64,000 bases of DNA from Lepidostoma basale (GCA_022606425.2 JAHDVF020000240.1:2356001-2420000); one strand, 5' to 3'. Positions 32,215 through 43,308 are shown, counted from the first letter of the stretch. Notes: a model not told the origin generated them from the sequence alone. Numbers and translations: made by a program.

Positions 32215-33290
32215 GATAATTAATAATATAAGTATGTTTCTAACAAAAGCAAAATTATTAAAAACGGATATCAAAATAAGGAGAGAGTTATACAGTAGAC
32301 ATGTGTTGACTTATACTTACGTATGTGAATGAAATGGATAGTGACTTTTTTATTAAGAATTCTGTCACACGCGCATGCGTTAGATTAAATTTATATTTCA
32401 TTTCAGAAAAACGGTAATTAACAATCATTTAAAAAATGCAACATTTATTGCTGTAACGTGACCAATGTACTGTAATTAAATTTTAATTTTCTCAAAGACT
32501 CACAAATGGCAACATGTTTTATATGAAACAATCGAACAAGTACTAACTTATAATAAGTTGATGCTACTGAGCTGCTACCAAACGATACTATATGTTTTGT
32601 GATATCGTTCACACGTCTCGAAATCTTAGATCTATAACATCTCTCCTCCTTTGGTATCTCTTCGTATTATTTCCCATACAAACAGTAAGACTGGTTGATA
32701 TTTACTGATATCCTTTTGTTAAATGTTGTATTATGAAATGAATCAAAATTTTTAATTTTTACAATACCTACATAATTGAGAGGGAACTATCTTCAAGAAA
32801 AGTTATTTAAACAACTAGGAGATATATAATATTGTATAATATCAGAAAACGATATACATTGTTTTCATTTATATTATTTTAAAATGGAATTACAGATTTT
32901 TGGTAAAAAAATGGGAATACAGTTTGCGCCTATTTAACCGAAAATGTAAAAAAAAAAATAAGGAAAGGAATTAGTGAAGGAATCCACAAGTGAAAATGTA
33001 TTAAATATATATTTTTTTAAATGATTTAAAAACAAAATCATATTTCTAATACGTTTTGAGTAAATTGAAATGTTTAGTATTTAAAGGGGGTATCAACACA
33101 AAAAACCTTTTTAATGAATTTTACACTCAAAACAATTTTTAGCGAGATTAAAAAACGTATGTCAAAAATTGAAAACTTAGAAACTCATTTATCGCTTTTA
33201 CACACTAAAAAATAATAAATGTTTACTTGAGGTTTTTTTTAAATCAAATACTTAAGTTTTCAAATTTCTTCGCCTTTGTAACCACTTTTA
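32215..33290. other. AT-rich stretch, no gene
   Basis: Nothing assigned. CACGCGCATGCGTT at 32369-32382 partly resembles the NRF-1-type palindrome but without CpG-rich surroundings. Confidence 0.4.
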
Positions 33291-33292
33291 TT

Positions 33293-33410
33293 TATTGTTT
33301 CTTGAAGAGCGATGTAAAACGTCATATTTAATAATTTATTTAAACGAAAATTCTATTTATCATACAACAATATAATAAAACTTCTAGAAAACAAATGTTT
33401 TTATTAAATT
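33293..33410. repeat. Foldback unit gamma, internally deleted
   Basis: TATTGTTTCTTGAAGAGCGATG, TTAATAATTTATTTAAACG on the left and ATATAATAAAACTTCTAGAAAAC on the right, with the whole core region replaced by about 20 bp. The outer segments are typical gamma. Confidence 0.6.
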
Positions 33411-33639
33411 TCCATATACAATTACTCGAATATGCAACGCTCTTCTTACTAATTATCAATTTATTTTATCTTCATTCATTCCACACATTTTATTAAATCA
33501 GTTATTACACTTAATATCAAGTAACCAGATGGGTAGGCAGATAATGGATAATAAAGTTTCTCCCGAGATCACACGCGAGATCTCCAATACCTCTCATTAA
33601 TTCCAATATGGAATCAATGGCTATAGACAACAATTCGAA

Positions 33640-33800
33640 ATTTGAATCCCGCGGCCATCTTGGAGCTAACGTGCTTTGGCCGCTTCCGTCCAAAACGCAT
33701 GCGCCGGAGGGCGAAGATGATTGGTAAGATAATGTTCTCCTTTGCTCGAGATGCTTCTGTCTTGGGCTTTTCGCTACTTGAGCTTTCGAGAGACGGGAGT
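33640..33800. promoter_or_regulatory. GC-rich patch with YY1/Pho- and NRF-1-like motifs
   Basis: CGCGGCCATCTTGGAG contains the GCCAT core of YY1/Pho sites, and AACGCATGCGCC is close to the NRF-1 palindrome. Frames on both strands here (33614-33910 minus, 33642-33830 plus) lack domains. This might be a short promoter-like remnant; the evidence is compositional only. Confidence 0.25.
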
Positions 33801-34195
33801 TTGCGAAAAAGGTTTTTAATCGGTTTATAAAAAATAGTATTTGAGAAATCTATCTCGGTATTATAAGACTTCATTATTGTTGCTACTAGTGTTATGACTC
33901 TCGTCAACATTTTAATATTTAATGTATAATTAAATCGATTAAAACATTTAGTAACATATAATCATTTAAAAAAATATATTCAGTCAAAAAAATATACCTA
34001 GTATGGAGTGCCACAAGGGTCAATTCTGGTTCCACTGCTTCATTTTGCATTATTCATTAAAGTCTTTGAATTTTCTTTACAAATATCTTCTAAAATGAAA
34101 CTAGGTATATTAAATCAACTGTGTCAATAGCTTTGATGGAGATCATCCATACCGAAAACATCAAAAATCATTTTATTTTAACTAATTTAAAATCT

Positions 34196-34577
34196 TCTTC
34201 TTCTTCTTCTTCCTCAGCCCATTCCCGTCCACTCCTGGACAAAGGCCTCCTCCATTCGCTTCCATGTCACTCTGTCTTGTGCAGACTGCATCCAGGTTAT
34301 TCCGACGTGTCTATTCAGATCATCCTTCCACCGTAGTTGCGGTCGCCCTGCACTTCTCTTCGCCGTCCACGGTCTCCAAGTCAGCAGTCTTCTTGTCCAC
34401 TTTTCATCTGAGCTTCTGGCCGCGTGACCTGCCCATTGCCATTTTAGAGTCGCCACCCGGTGGATGATGTCAGTGACCTTTGTTTTTTCTCTCACCGTAT
34501 CGTTTCTGACTCTGTATTTTAGGCTTATTCCTAACATGGCTCTTTTCACGGGTCCAAACAAAGTGCCGAGAAACTAA
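34196..34577 (-). mobile_element. 5'-truncated LINE-D 3' end
   Basis: Minus-strand frame: KRAMLGISLKYRVRND, REKTKVTDIIHRVATLKWQW, AGHAARSSDEKWTRRLLTWR, a GRPQLRWKDDLNRH segment and WMQSAQDRVTWKRMEEAFVQ, ending before a GAAGAAGAAGAAG tail. It is almost clean over 115 codons and closely related to 42784-43208. Confidence 0.85.
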
Positions 34578-34954
34578 TGTAAAATAGGTAATGTCAAATT
34601 ATTATTGTGAAATATCATAGATTTTTTTCAATAAAGCGATGATGACGTCATAGTTACCGCTGTTATCAGCTACTATGTACATGCCTTATCATTCTAATTG
34701 ATTTTGTGTTATTTTTACAAACATATTTCGTCATTTAATATACCCATGTAAACATTGTATTCATAAATTTAGCTGATTCCAGGTAATGCTTTCCTGTATT
34801 CTGGGATTTATCCCTTAATTCGTTACAATTACCCTAATATCATATTCCTTTAACTCGTGTATATAAATAGCAAAGCGTTTGATTTTTCGCTACATTTGAT
34901 ACCCTTTACATCGATTTGGCTCGCGCTCTAATGATGTAAGGAGTTTTTTCAACA

Positions 34955-35078
34955 AAATAATAATAATTATAATAATAATGTTTTAGACAGGCGAAACATG
35001 GCATTTACATAAATTATTAAAAAACTTATAGAAAACAAATATTTTTTTACGTTTTTTTACACAACGTTTTTCTACTCA
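34955..35078 (+). repeat. Foldback gamma, right half
   Basis: ATAATGTTTTAGACAGGCG, GAAACATGGCATTTACATAAA, AAACTTATAGAAAACAAATA: a gamma right arm. A weaker left trace (CGCTACATTTGATACC near 34888) may be its partner. Confidence 0.55.
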
Positions 35079-35114
35079 ACATTTATAATTTTAATAATGT
35101 ACTTAACTATTTAA

Positions 35115-35400
35115 ATAAAATATTTTATTTTGTCGTGATAGCTGTTTCGCTAACCGACGTTAGCATCGTCAGGTCTTACAATCAACTTGTCGGTTACATC
35201 TACAGTTATCAGTTATCAACAGTTATCAATCTTACATCAAAAGTTAATTGTAAGACCTGACGATGCTAACATTGGTTAGCGAAACCGTTGTCACGACAAA
35301 ATATAATCAATTGTTATATTTATAACAAAGCCTTTTTATTTTAAAAGTTAATAATGTAGAAAAATTAAAGTTTTTTGACCAAAACAATAGATTTTTAATA
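35115..35400. repeat. Foldback unit, family alpha, long centre
   Basis: Left: TTTTGTCGTGATAGCTGTTTCG, CGTTAGCATCGTCAGG. Right: CCTGACGATGCTAACATTGG, TTAGCGAAACCGTTGTCACGAC. Stem II pairs GCTAAC with GTTAGC. The centre holds a small repeat of CAGTTATCA. The tail TTTTTTGACCAAAACAATAG is the decayed one-sided end. Confidence 0.75.
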
Positions 35401-35955
35401 ATATTCTATGATTTTTTTATTGACTTGGACTTAGATTAGGATTTTCTAGCATTCGTTCAACTGTAATAGTTATTTATCTTACATATAATAAAGACATTGT
35501 TGGAGATATGATTTTAATCGTCAATGGGAAAAATGGGGTTTAATTTGTCTCTGACGTTCATAAAATATATTTATTTAAAATGTTTAAAAGAGCGTTAATT
35601 AAGGAAATTATTTTTTTCCTTAATCATTCTTGGTAGAAGAAAAATGCATTTTTAATATTTCTTAGTGATAATAAAATATATAAAAATCCAAGTTAATTAA
35701 CAAATATTCTGTTTTCACTCATTTATGTATGTAGAGACTTCAAAGTGACCAGTTCGCGCGGACAATGATCTCTGCGTGTGTTAGTGAACCCACACACGTA
35801 CAGGTGTATGCATGTGTGCGGTGCGAGAGTGGTGGTAGCCGACAGCAACAGGTTCATTTGTTCTCACCGACGGGAGATGCATTAGTGTGAAGGGGTTACT
35901 TTAACAGCGTAAAGCCCGGCTTACACTCTCTTTTAATAACAATACTATAATTTAT
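35401..35955. other. No gene recognised
   Basis: Mostly AT-rich. A GC-richer piece at 35745-35930 (for example GTGTGTTAGTGAACCCACACACG, CACCGACGGGAGATGC) occurs once and has no frame or domain. Confidence 0.35.
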
Positions 35956-36083
35956 TAGGAAATTGAAAATAACTTTATAACTGTTAAAGCAAAAACTTTG
36001 TTTTATATCATAATTGTATTTATTTTACGACAGCTGTTTCATCAACCAATGTTGACATCATCAGATGTTACAAAATTGTATAT
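35956..36083. repeat. Foldback alpha, left half
   Basis: TAACTGTTAAAGCAAAAACTTTG, TTTTACGACAGCTGTTTCATCAACC, TTGACATCATCAGATGTTAC. The core is on the minus strand with a GTTGATGAAACAGCTGTCG arrangement. The right arm is replaced by the tandem array that follows. Confidence 0.7.
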
Positions 36084-36370
36084 CAAAATAACTTTGTTTA
36101 ATCCACTCATTATTCAAAAACTTTGTTTAATCCACTATAACTTTGTTTAATCCACTCATTATTAAAACTTTGTCATAACTTTGTTTAATCATAACTTTGT
36201 TTAATCCACTCATTATTTAAGTCATAACTTAAGTCATATTATTATAACTTAAGTCATTATATTAACTTAAGTCATTGTTAAAGCCATAACTTAAATCATT
36301 ATTAAAGTCATAACTTAAGTCATAATAATACAGTCATTAATTAAGTCATAACTTTGTTTGATCCACTCAT
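36084..36370. repeat. Irregular tandem array
   Basis: Repeated blocks of ATAACTTTGTTTAATCCACTCATTATT shrink into TAACTTAAGTCATTATT-type units and then return to ATAACTTTGTTTGATCCACTCATTATT. The founding block ACTTTGTTTAATCCAC is also the outer end of the eta foldback (60660). The array therefore seems to have grown from a foldback end, with eta's core directly following at 36390. Confidence 0.8.
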
Positions 36371-36520
36371 TATTAAAAAAATATTAAAAACACGACATGT
36401 TTTGGAGGATACCCCCATCTTCAAGTGTAAAAATATGCTAAAAACTAAACAAAGAAAGTTTAATATAAAAACGCATAAATTCGATACAATAATACAAATT
36501 TAAAATTATCTGGGCTGTTT
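36371..36520. repeat. Foldback eta, left half
   Basis: CACGACATGTTTTGGAGGAT, ACCCCCATCTTCAAGTGTAAAAA, CTAAAAACTAAACAAAGAAAG is the eta left arm of 60660-60760 with substitutions in the core. No right arm is present. Confidence 0.7.
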
Positions 36521-36639
36521 GTTATAAGTACTAATTATTATTTTTACTGTAAGAACTAATAAGTAATATCAAATAATAATAATACATAATGATTATATAA
36601 AATAATAAATAAATAATGAAGTGTTTAGCCAGAAGCCAA

Positions 36640-36870
36640 ATGTATTTTAATTTTCATGTTATTTTCAGGCCCAATGTCAGGTCTCCCAGACCAGTGGATG
36701 CTATCTCGTTGCCGTGATTTTCTGGAACTTCTAACTGGAGTGGTTTCCCGTTGCCTTCCCCAGGAATTTTCTGTAGGGGTTACCTTCCCTTAGCAGGTGG
36801 GTCTCAGTTTCGTGGCGCCGAGTATACGTGTAACGCCCTACCCTTTCTGCTAATACCCTGATGGTAAGGT
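36640..36870. other. Unassigned GC-richer repeat-like fragment
   Basis: TTTCAGGCCCAATGTCAGGT, CTGGAGTGGTTTCCCGTTGCC, GTGGCGCCGAGTATACGTG, then a GGTAAGGTAAG end. The wording is typical of dispersed repeats but only one copy is in the window. I cannot name a family or frame. Confidence 0.3.
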
Positions 36871-37010
36871 AAGTGTTCACTTTAAAGAAATACTCCAGAA
36901 TACCAAGGAGTCGAACTTCCTGGAATCATGGCGTAGTGTGGATACATATCTTCCAGCAGGGTAAATCTTACCGTGGCACTTCTAGTCATTCGAATATGTT
37001 TCAAGTTATA

Positions 37011-37705
37011 AACAAACAAACCATCATGCAGTTTCTCCGAAGGGGTAGGCAGAGAGAATGGACCGCCACATTACTCTATTCTGACATACCTCTCTAGCTT
37101 CCTCCACATTCATACAACGAATTATACACGCACGTCGATTATTCTGACTTCTAACATGACCAACTTTTAAAATTTGATTAATTTTGTCATGGCATGTTTT
37201 CCTCGGTCTACCTCGACTACGTACTCCATTTACAAAATTAACGTAAACGTCTCAATCCATGAGCTCCATATGTCCGAACCAACGCAGCGATTCTTACATT
37301 ATTTTGTTCATAATACCTTCTTCTTACATTATAAACATTTGAAATTCTGTCGTACATCGTTCTACCACACATACGTTTTAGGGACCTCATCTCTACTGCA
37401 TTTATTCTGCTATCATCCTTCTTCTGCCAGTTCCATGCTTCGCTTCCATACATAAGGGTTGGGACTAGAACTTTATTGTGAATGGCCATTTTCGTTTTCA
37501 TTGATAAATTCTTGTTTCCAATAACTATTTTTAAAACTCCGTTCATTTTGTTACCCGCACCAACCCTTCTTTCGACGTCACTATCCGTTCGGACATGCGC
37601 TGTGAACATGCTACCTAAATTCACAAATTCACTCACCTGCTCCAAGTTCTCTTCGTTCACACTCATGTTACATGTTATGACATTCATCATTAAATCATTT
37701 GACTT
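37011..37705 (-). mobile_element. 5'-truncated RTE-B copy
   Basis: From a tail of AAAC repeats, the minus strand reads RTE-B through to TCNMSVNEENLEQVSEFVNL, GSMFTAHVRTDSDVERRVGA and LKIVIGNKNLSMKTKMAIHN. The 150-codon frame at 37238-37690 covers the C-terminal half. Deletions near 37235-37330 (loss of part of RMDGERMVKK and of IMNKIMKG) and a frameshift disrupt the rest. Confidence 0.85.
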
Positions 37706-38865
37706 GCATACCTAACAAACAAATTATGAAATATGTTCGTATGCAGTGTAATATTGCCTTTACATTGTTAATTCCTCGTACAAACAACATATACGCGCAG
37801 CATCCATTCTTTCTCGGCGATTAATCCTACATTCACACACACTCACACATCTCACTGTGTGTGAGATGTGCTTACACACACGCACACAATCATCAACGAT
37901 CTGAACCAAAACATTTGCATACAAATAAGAACACAGTGGACATCGCGCGTTCAAATATGATTTTACGACCTCTTGAATAAGAACAATACATAAAAAAGTA
38001 GAAGAGAACGAGTAAAAAATAATTCACTTTAAAAAAACGTGTGAAATCGGCAATTAAACCTTTTTGTAAAATGGTGAAATTTAATCTCTTAAAAATATGT
38101 TCTCATTAATTCAGAGCCTTCTTCAAAAAACTCAATCGATAAGGATTTCGCACACAAAGTAAAAAATATTTTTGCATAAAATTGATTGCAAAAACATTGC
38201 TACACTTAAATATAAACCTTTTTATATTGTGGCTCAAATTATTTTCTCTATTTTTTATAGTATACCGTCCATTATCTTTCTATTATTGTGAAGGCTGTTT
38301 TAAACTATGACTATACTGAGATAAAACTCGTGACGAGTATGTAATTAGATTTGAAAAGTTGTTGCATCAGTCGTATGTGGGTTTTGTTTGTTAATATGTT
38401 TGTTCTGTATTTTTTTGTAATGTGGTGAGTTTTGCTGTTTGTAATATTAACTTTTTGCTGTTCGGAGACGTTCAAGAATCTTGATCGCAGCGAGAAGAAC
38501 AGGTGTGTGAATGGTCATTATTTTCAAAGATTTTTTATCATACATAATGAAAGTAATGCTTAGAATATTTAAATATTTACTAACACGTTTGATTAATAAT
38601 TTAACGATACATTTAACAAAATCATCATAGTGGAATCTTGGAAATATTTTATTATTATTAATAAATAATATTTAAGCATAATTTTGTCGATCGTAAACTT
38701 TAAAAAGCACAATGATAAGTATGCAAATCTCCATAGTTTATGTATAATCCTCTTGGTCAGCTTTTTCAATATGAATCTCTCTTTATTCTTCCTAATCTTG
38801 TTTAAGCAAGTTTGCAAACTTCATGTCATATACCTATATATATATTTTTAATAAATAAGATATTT
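37706..38865. other. No gene recognised
   Basis: It contains a CA-rich patch and a hairpin CACATCTCA/TGAGATGTG at 37847-37871. Other frames (37760-37954, 38593-38817, both minus) show no domain. Unassigned. Confidence 0.4.
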
Positions 38866-38869
38866 TCAT

Positions 38870-39005
38870 AATAGTATTTTACATTGTGGAATTTCAAAAT
38901 AAAAATTATTTTAATGAAATAAAACAATATTTTTTCCTCGTTTTCAAATTATTTTTTTTTTATTATATTTAGAAGCTTTTACATCTTCATCATCAAATAA
39001 TACAG
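38870..39005. repeat. Foldback iota, left half
   Basis: TTGTGGAATTTCAAAATAAAAA and TTAGAAGCTTTTACATCTTCATCATC resemble the iota left arm at 15350-15395. The minus-strand core reads GATGATGAAGATG, GCTTCTAAA. The 3' end-less RTE-A fragment begins immediately after. Confidence 0.5.
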
Positions 39006-39007
39006 AA

Positions 39008-39435
39008 AAAAATGACTGCCACACATTTCTTAACCAGCATATTTCTCTCGCTTCCTTTTTCATACATAGTGTCATACACGCGCGTCGATTTCTCTGACTG
39101 ACATTCAATATTTGATTTATTTGATCGTGCCACGTTTTCCTCGATCTTCCTATAGTTCTAGTTCAATTCACTTCGTTAACCAATATTTTTTTACCATTCT
39201 TTCTTCATTCATTATTTTCATGTGTCCAAACCATCTTAATGATCCTTTCATTATTTTGTTCATAACACCATCATTGGCACCGCATTCACTTATCATATAT
39301 CATTCGACACTCTATCATACAGAGTATCCACACATTCGTCTAAGAGATCTCATTTCTACTGCATTTATTCTACTTTCATCCTTATTTTGCCAGTTCCATG
39401 CTTCGCTTCCATACAAAAGGGTCGGTAGAAGAACA
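39008..39435 (-). mobile_element. RTE-A fragment without its 3' tip
   Basis: Minus strand: RMCG-like, ILFYRPF.., NWQNKDESRINAVEMRSLRR, SECGANDGVMNKIMKGSLRW, ending near the VCQ/CLRNVW region at 39008. The last 15 or so codons and the tail are missing, unlike most copies. Clear plus-strand shadow frames lie opposite. Confidence 0.8.
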
Positions 39436-40052
39436 CCACTGCCATTCTAGATTTTGTTAAATAAAAAATAAGTTAAATAATTGATAAAAAATTAGGTTAA
39501 ATAAAAGTGTTGTATACGAATACGTATACAAAGTGTATAAAAAAGAAAAATATTATAAATAAAAATTTAAAAATTAAAAATCCCTGTTTTTATATTTAGA
39601 CCACAATTGAGAAACCATCCCATAAATAGTTTGGAAAACAGGAGATATCAACCTGTTTCTCGCGAATTAGCATAAATATATATTTAATGGGTTGTCGTAA
39701 ATAAGGCGAACCTTTGGTGGCGGCGCCGTTATATGACGGAGGAATGCTCTTACGTAAAGATCCAGGTTAATTTTCTAAAGATATTCTCTCATATTTATTA
39801 CAACAATTTGATCGCTTTTTTATTCCTGCGGTCATTTCACTTCGGCCGTATTATCATCCCGCTGCCAAGGACCGCGTCTTCGCAGCCGCCGCGCAGATCT
39901 GCCCAGCCGTAAAGAGCCCAAGATATTGGCAAAAGCCGGCGAAAATGGCCAAGTAAAAGCATTTAATGTTTTCATATTAATTTTACCGCTTTTGTATTAT
40001 AATCATTTTTAAAAACTATATAAAAAGTTATTAACTTAAGGGGTTAAATAAT
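39436..40052. other. Unique patch, no gene recognised
   Basis: 39700-39960 is GC-richer (GGTGGCGGCGCCGTTATATG, CGCGTCTTCGCAGCCGCCGC) with no frame of note. It may be non-repetitive host DNA. The remainder is AT-rich. Confidence 0.35.
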
Positions 40053-41502
40053 ATTTATTGTTCACCATATTAAATAATTAATACGAATGAAAACCTCAGT
40101 TTTCTAGAAGATTAATTATAACAACAACAACAACAAACCATCACGCCGTTTCCCCGCAGGGGTAGGCAGAGAGAATGGACCGCTACACTACTCTATCCTG
40201 GCAAACCTCTCTAGCTTCCTCCACATTCATATAACGAGTCATACACGCACGTCGATTCCTCCGACTTCTAACATGACCAACCTTTAAAATTTGATTAATT
40301 TGGTCATGCCATGTTTTCCTCGGTCTGCCTCGACTTCGTACCCCATTTAAATCATTGACGTATACTTTCTTAACCATTCTTTCTCCATCCATGCGTTCCA
40401 TATGTCCGAACCAACGCAGCGATCCTTTCATAATTTTGTTCATTATACCTTCTTCCGCTCTACATTCCTTTCTTATATCAGCATTTGAGATTCTGTCGTA
40501 TATCGTTCTACCACACATACGTCTTAGGGACCTCATCTCTACCGCATTTATTCTACTCTCATCCTTCTTCTGCCAGTTCCATGCTTCGTTTCCATACATT
40601 AGGGTTGGGACCAGAACTCCATTGTGAACGGCCGTTTTCGCTTTCATTGATAAATTCTTGTTTCCAATAACTATTTTTAAAGCTCCATTTACTTTGTTAC
40701 CCGCACCAACCCTTCTTTCGACGTCACTATCCGTTCGGGCATCTGCTGTGAACATGCTACCTAAATACACAAATTCCCTCACCTGTTCCAAGTTCTCTTC
40801 GTTCACACTTGTATTACAAACTGTCATTTGCTCTTCCCTTTCGAAAACGATCATCTTTGACTTTCCGACATTCATCATTAAATCATTTGACTTGCATACC
40901 TCATACATTCTCGACACCAAGACTTGTAATTCTTCCGCACTATCCGCAACGAGAACGGCATCGTCCGCGTAAAGCAGACAGTTTACAGACAGATCACTCA
41001 TCTTAGCACCAGCATTTATACCTTTAAGTTATTTCATACACTTGTCCATATACAGATTGAACAACCATGGAGACATCACGCAGCCCTGCTTAACACCCTT
41101 CGTGATATCAAACCATGGCGTGATGTCTCCATTTACCCTAACACTGGCAGTGCTCCCTTCGTAGAGAGAAGCAACCGCCTGTATCAGTTTTGTGCTCACT
41201 CCGTATTCGGACAAGATTGACCACAGTTTATCTCTGTTCACTCGATCATAGGCTTTTTGCAAATCGACAAACGCACAGAAAAGCTAACGGTTTTTGGCCA
41301 TAAACTTCATTTAATTATATTTTATGGAAATAACATGTTTCACCCTTCTAAGGCATTATCATTATCATTAGAAAATGCCTTAGAAGGGCGAAACATGTCA
41401 TTCCCATAAAATATAATAAAACTTCTAGAAAACTGACATTTTCATTCGTATTAATTATATAATATGGAGTTTTACACCATTGTTCAAGAAACAATAAATA
41501 CA
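40053..41502. repeat. Foldback unit gamma, split by RTE-B
   Basis: Gamma left arm at 40053-40120 (ATTAATACGAATGAAAACCTC, TTTTCTAGAAG) is continued at 41311 (ATTATATTTTATGGAAATAACATG, TTTCACCCTTCTAAGGCATT) with its inverted right arm (TGCCTTAGAAGGGCG, GAAACATGTCATTCCCATAAA, CTTCTAGAAAACTGACATTT) and the tail ending TTCAAGAAACAATAAATA. The RTE-B copy occupies the gap. This is the best-preserved gamma right arm. Confidence 0.8.
40121..41310 (-). mobile_element. RTE-B copy, 1.19 kb, with 9-bp target duplication
   Basis: TTAATTATA flanks it at 40112-40120 and 41311-41319. The minus strand encodes the reverse transcriptase from FCAFVDL-QKAYDRVNRDKLW through VKQGCVMSPWLFNLYMDKCMK, LLYADDAVLVAD, MMNVGKSKMIVF and VYLGSMFTAD to YPCGETA and a TTG-type tail. 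It is the longest RTE-B here. Three nonsense codons are seen: before LFCAFV, after DKCMK, and TGG to TAG near 40183. It is therefore dead but otherwise in one frame (40183-41001). Confidence 0.9.
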
Positions 41503-41612
41503 CGATATTAAACAATCTATTCAAATGAAACATATGTTTTCTAGAAGTTTTATTATATTTTATGTGATTGACATATTTCGCCTGTCTTAAAGATTGGTAC
41601 ATTTGATAATGC
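41503..41612. repeat. Foldback gamma, left half
   Basis: TTCTAGAAGTTTTATTATATT, TTATGTGATTGACATATTTCGCC, TGTCTTAAAGATTGG, ATTTGATAATGC. It runs head to tail with the preceding gamma unit and stops where an RTE-B fragment begins. Confidence 0.65.
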
Positions 41613-41614
41613 TT

Positions 41615-42108
41615 TCTTAACCATTATTTCTTCTTCCATGCGTTCTATATAACCAAATCAGCAATGTGATATTTTTGTAATTTTATTATTAATATTTTCG
41701 TCTGCTTTACATTCCTTCCTAATATCGGCATTTGAAATTCTGTCGTACATTGTTTTACCACTCACACATCTAAGGTATTTCATCTCTATCGCATTTATTC
41801 TGCTCTCATCCTTCTTCTGCCAGTTCCATGCTTCAGCTCTATACATAAAGGTTGGAACTTGAACTCGATCTTGAATGGCCATTTTTCCTTTCATTAATAA
41901 ATTGTTGTAACCAATAACAGCCTGAAAGCTCTACTCACTTTGTTATCCGCACCTACCCTTCTTTCGACGCTACTGTCAGTGCGGCCATCCGCTGTGAATA
42001 TGCTACCTTAATACACAAACTCAGATACCTGCTCAAGGTTCTCCTCATTCACACTTATGTTACAAACACTCATTTCCTCTTCCCTTTCAAAAATCATCAC
42101 CTTGTAAT
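41615..42108 (-). mobile_element. RTE-B internal fragment
   Basis: Minus strand from FEREEEMSVCNISVNEENL, EQVSEFVY.., GSIFTADGRTDSSVERRVGA, through MKGKMAIQDRVQVPTFMYRA, NWQKKDESRINAIEM, RCVSGKTMYDRISNADIRKE, to the ITKISHC-like end at 41615. It lacks the final 80 codons and the tail; the gamma half abuts it. Confidence 0.8.
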
Positions 42109-42500
42109 CAAAATCAAGTATATATCCATGTACCTATATCGAAATATATATAATTTTATGTCGAGCTTTCTGAAGCTGCATATTCCTTCAGAATCTATCA
42201 AGCTACGCTGGATTGACCGACTATCTTTACATAATTATATACGAATCTCTAGGTAACGTTGATTTATTCGATCCAATGGACTAATCTGAAATATTTGTAT
42301 AGGCCGGTAAATAATTTATAACCCGATTTACACCTACGTATCAAATACTTTCATACGAAACATTCAGAAAATTCTATCGACAGGTGAGTATCTATTATAA
42401 TAATTCACTTCTCCTACAAAAGTATGCGACTGTTAAAAATAAAACTTGTGTTAAAAATATAAATTACGTTATTAACTGTTAAAATATAAAACGCAGTTTG
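42109..42500. other. No gene recognised
   Basis: TTTTATGTCGAGCTTTCTGAAGCTGC near 42156-42181 might be a decayed foldback core. Otherwise unassigned AT-rich DNA. Confidence 0.35.
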
Positions 42501-42524
42501 TGGTATCATATTTTTTTTATTTTT

Positions 42525-42566
42525 CGCGACAGCTGTTTCGTCAACCGATGTTGACATCATCAGGTG
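42525..42566 (-). ncRNA. Hammerhead-like motif, alpha left arm
   Basis: Minus strand: a CAC flank, box CTGATGA, one extra T, stem II GTCAAC/GTTGAC with a four-base ATCG loop, GAA, palindrome ACAGCTGT, then C, giving the classic GTC cleavage triplet, then GCG. Stem I pairs two of three positions here; the right arm has GTG, which pairs all three. Core bases are intact apart from the extra base before stem II. Confidence 0.5.
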
Positions 42567-42783
42567 TTACTATTATATATTTTTTTCAAATGTAAAAATA
42601 ATGTTAACTATTGAGAAAAAAAAATTATAAAACGATAATTAATTTTCACATTTGAAAAAAATATTGTCACACCTGATGATTTCATCATCGGTTGACGAAA
42701 CAGCTGTCGTGAAAAATATAAAAATAATTAAAAATTGTTATTCAATGCACATCGTTTTATAATTTGGCACTTATTAATGTTGA

Positions 42784-43208
42784 CTTGAAATTGTACGGTC
42801 TTGATGCTGTAACATTGTCCAAACAAAGTGCCGAGACACTACGAGTGACCCAAAGAGCCATGGTAAGAGCCATGTTAGGAATAAGCCTAAGAAACAGAGA
42901 CAGAAACGATACAGTGAGAGAAAAAACAAAGGTCACTGACATCATCCACCGGGTGGCGACTCTAAAATGGCAATGGGCAGGTCACGTAGCCAGAAGCTCA
43001 GACGAAAAGTGGACAAGAAGACTGCTGACTTGGAGACCTTGAAGACTTGAAGTGAGGGGCGACCGCAACTACGGAGGAAGGATGATCTGAACAGATACGT
43101 CGGAATAACCTGGATGCAGTCTGCACAAGACAGAATGACATGGAAGTGAATGGAGGAGGCCTTTGTCCAGGAGTGGACGGGAATAGGCTGAGGAAGAAAC
43201 AGAAGAAG
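42784..43208 (+). mobile_element. 5'-truncated LINE-D with 8-bp target duplication in alpha
   Basis: AATGTTGA occurs at 42776-42783 and 43209-43216. The element reads LSKQSAETLRVTQRAMVR, AMLGISLRNRDRNDTVREKT, KVTDIIHRVATLKWQW, AGHVARSSDEKWTRRLLTWR, then a frameshift, and ends with a GAAGAAGAA-type tail. Near-identical codons to 34196-34577 suggest related source copies. Confidence 0.85.
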
Positions 43209-43308
43209 AATGTTGAAATATCATAGTGTTTCGGCCAAAACAATGGACTATTTATTAAATAAGTATTTACATATTCAAGTGCTTATTCGTGATGACCATA
43301 CAAATATG

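Larger units (their letters stand above)
42505..43252. repeat. Foldback unit alpha, split by LINE-D
   Basis: Left core (42525-42566, minus) and right core (42671-42712) face outwards from an AT-rich centre with inverted TTTTTTTCAAATGT / ACATTTGAAAAAAA. The right arm runs to 42783, is interrupted by LINE-D (42784-43208), and resumes with AATGTTGAAATATCATAGTG, TTTCGGCCAAAACAATGGAC at 43209-43252, the one-sided alpha tail. Confidence 0.82.

Noticed and set aside
36084..36370. CRISPR-like array
   Set aside because: Units vary in length with no constant spacers, and the DNA is eukaryotic; it is an irregular tandem repeat.
40355..40972. Plus-strand frames in the RTE-B region
   Set aside because: They are shadows of the minus-strand RTE-B protein, which has clear reverse transcriptase motifs.
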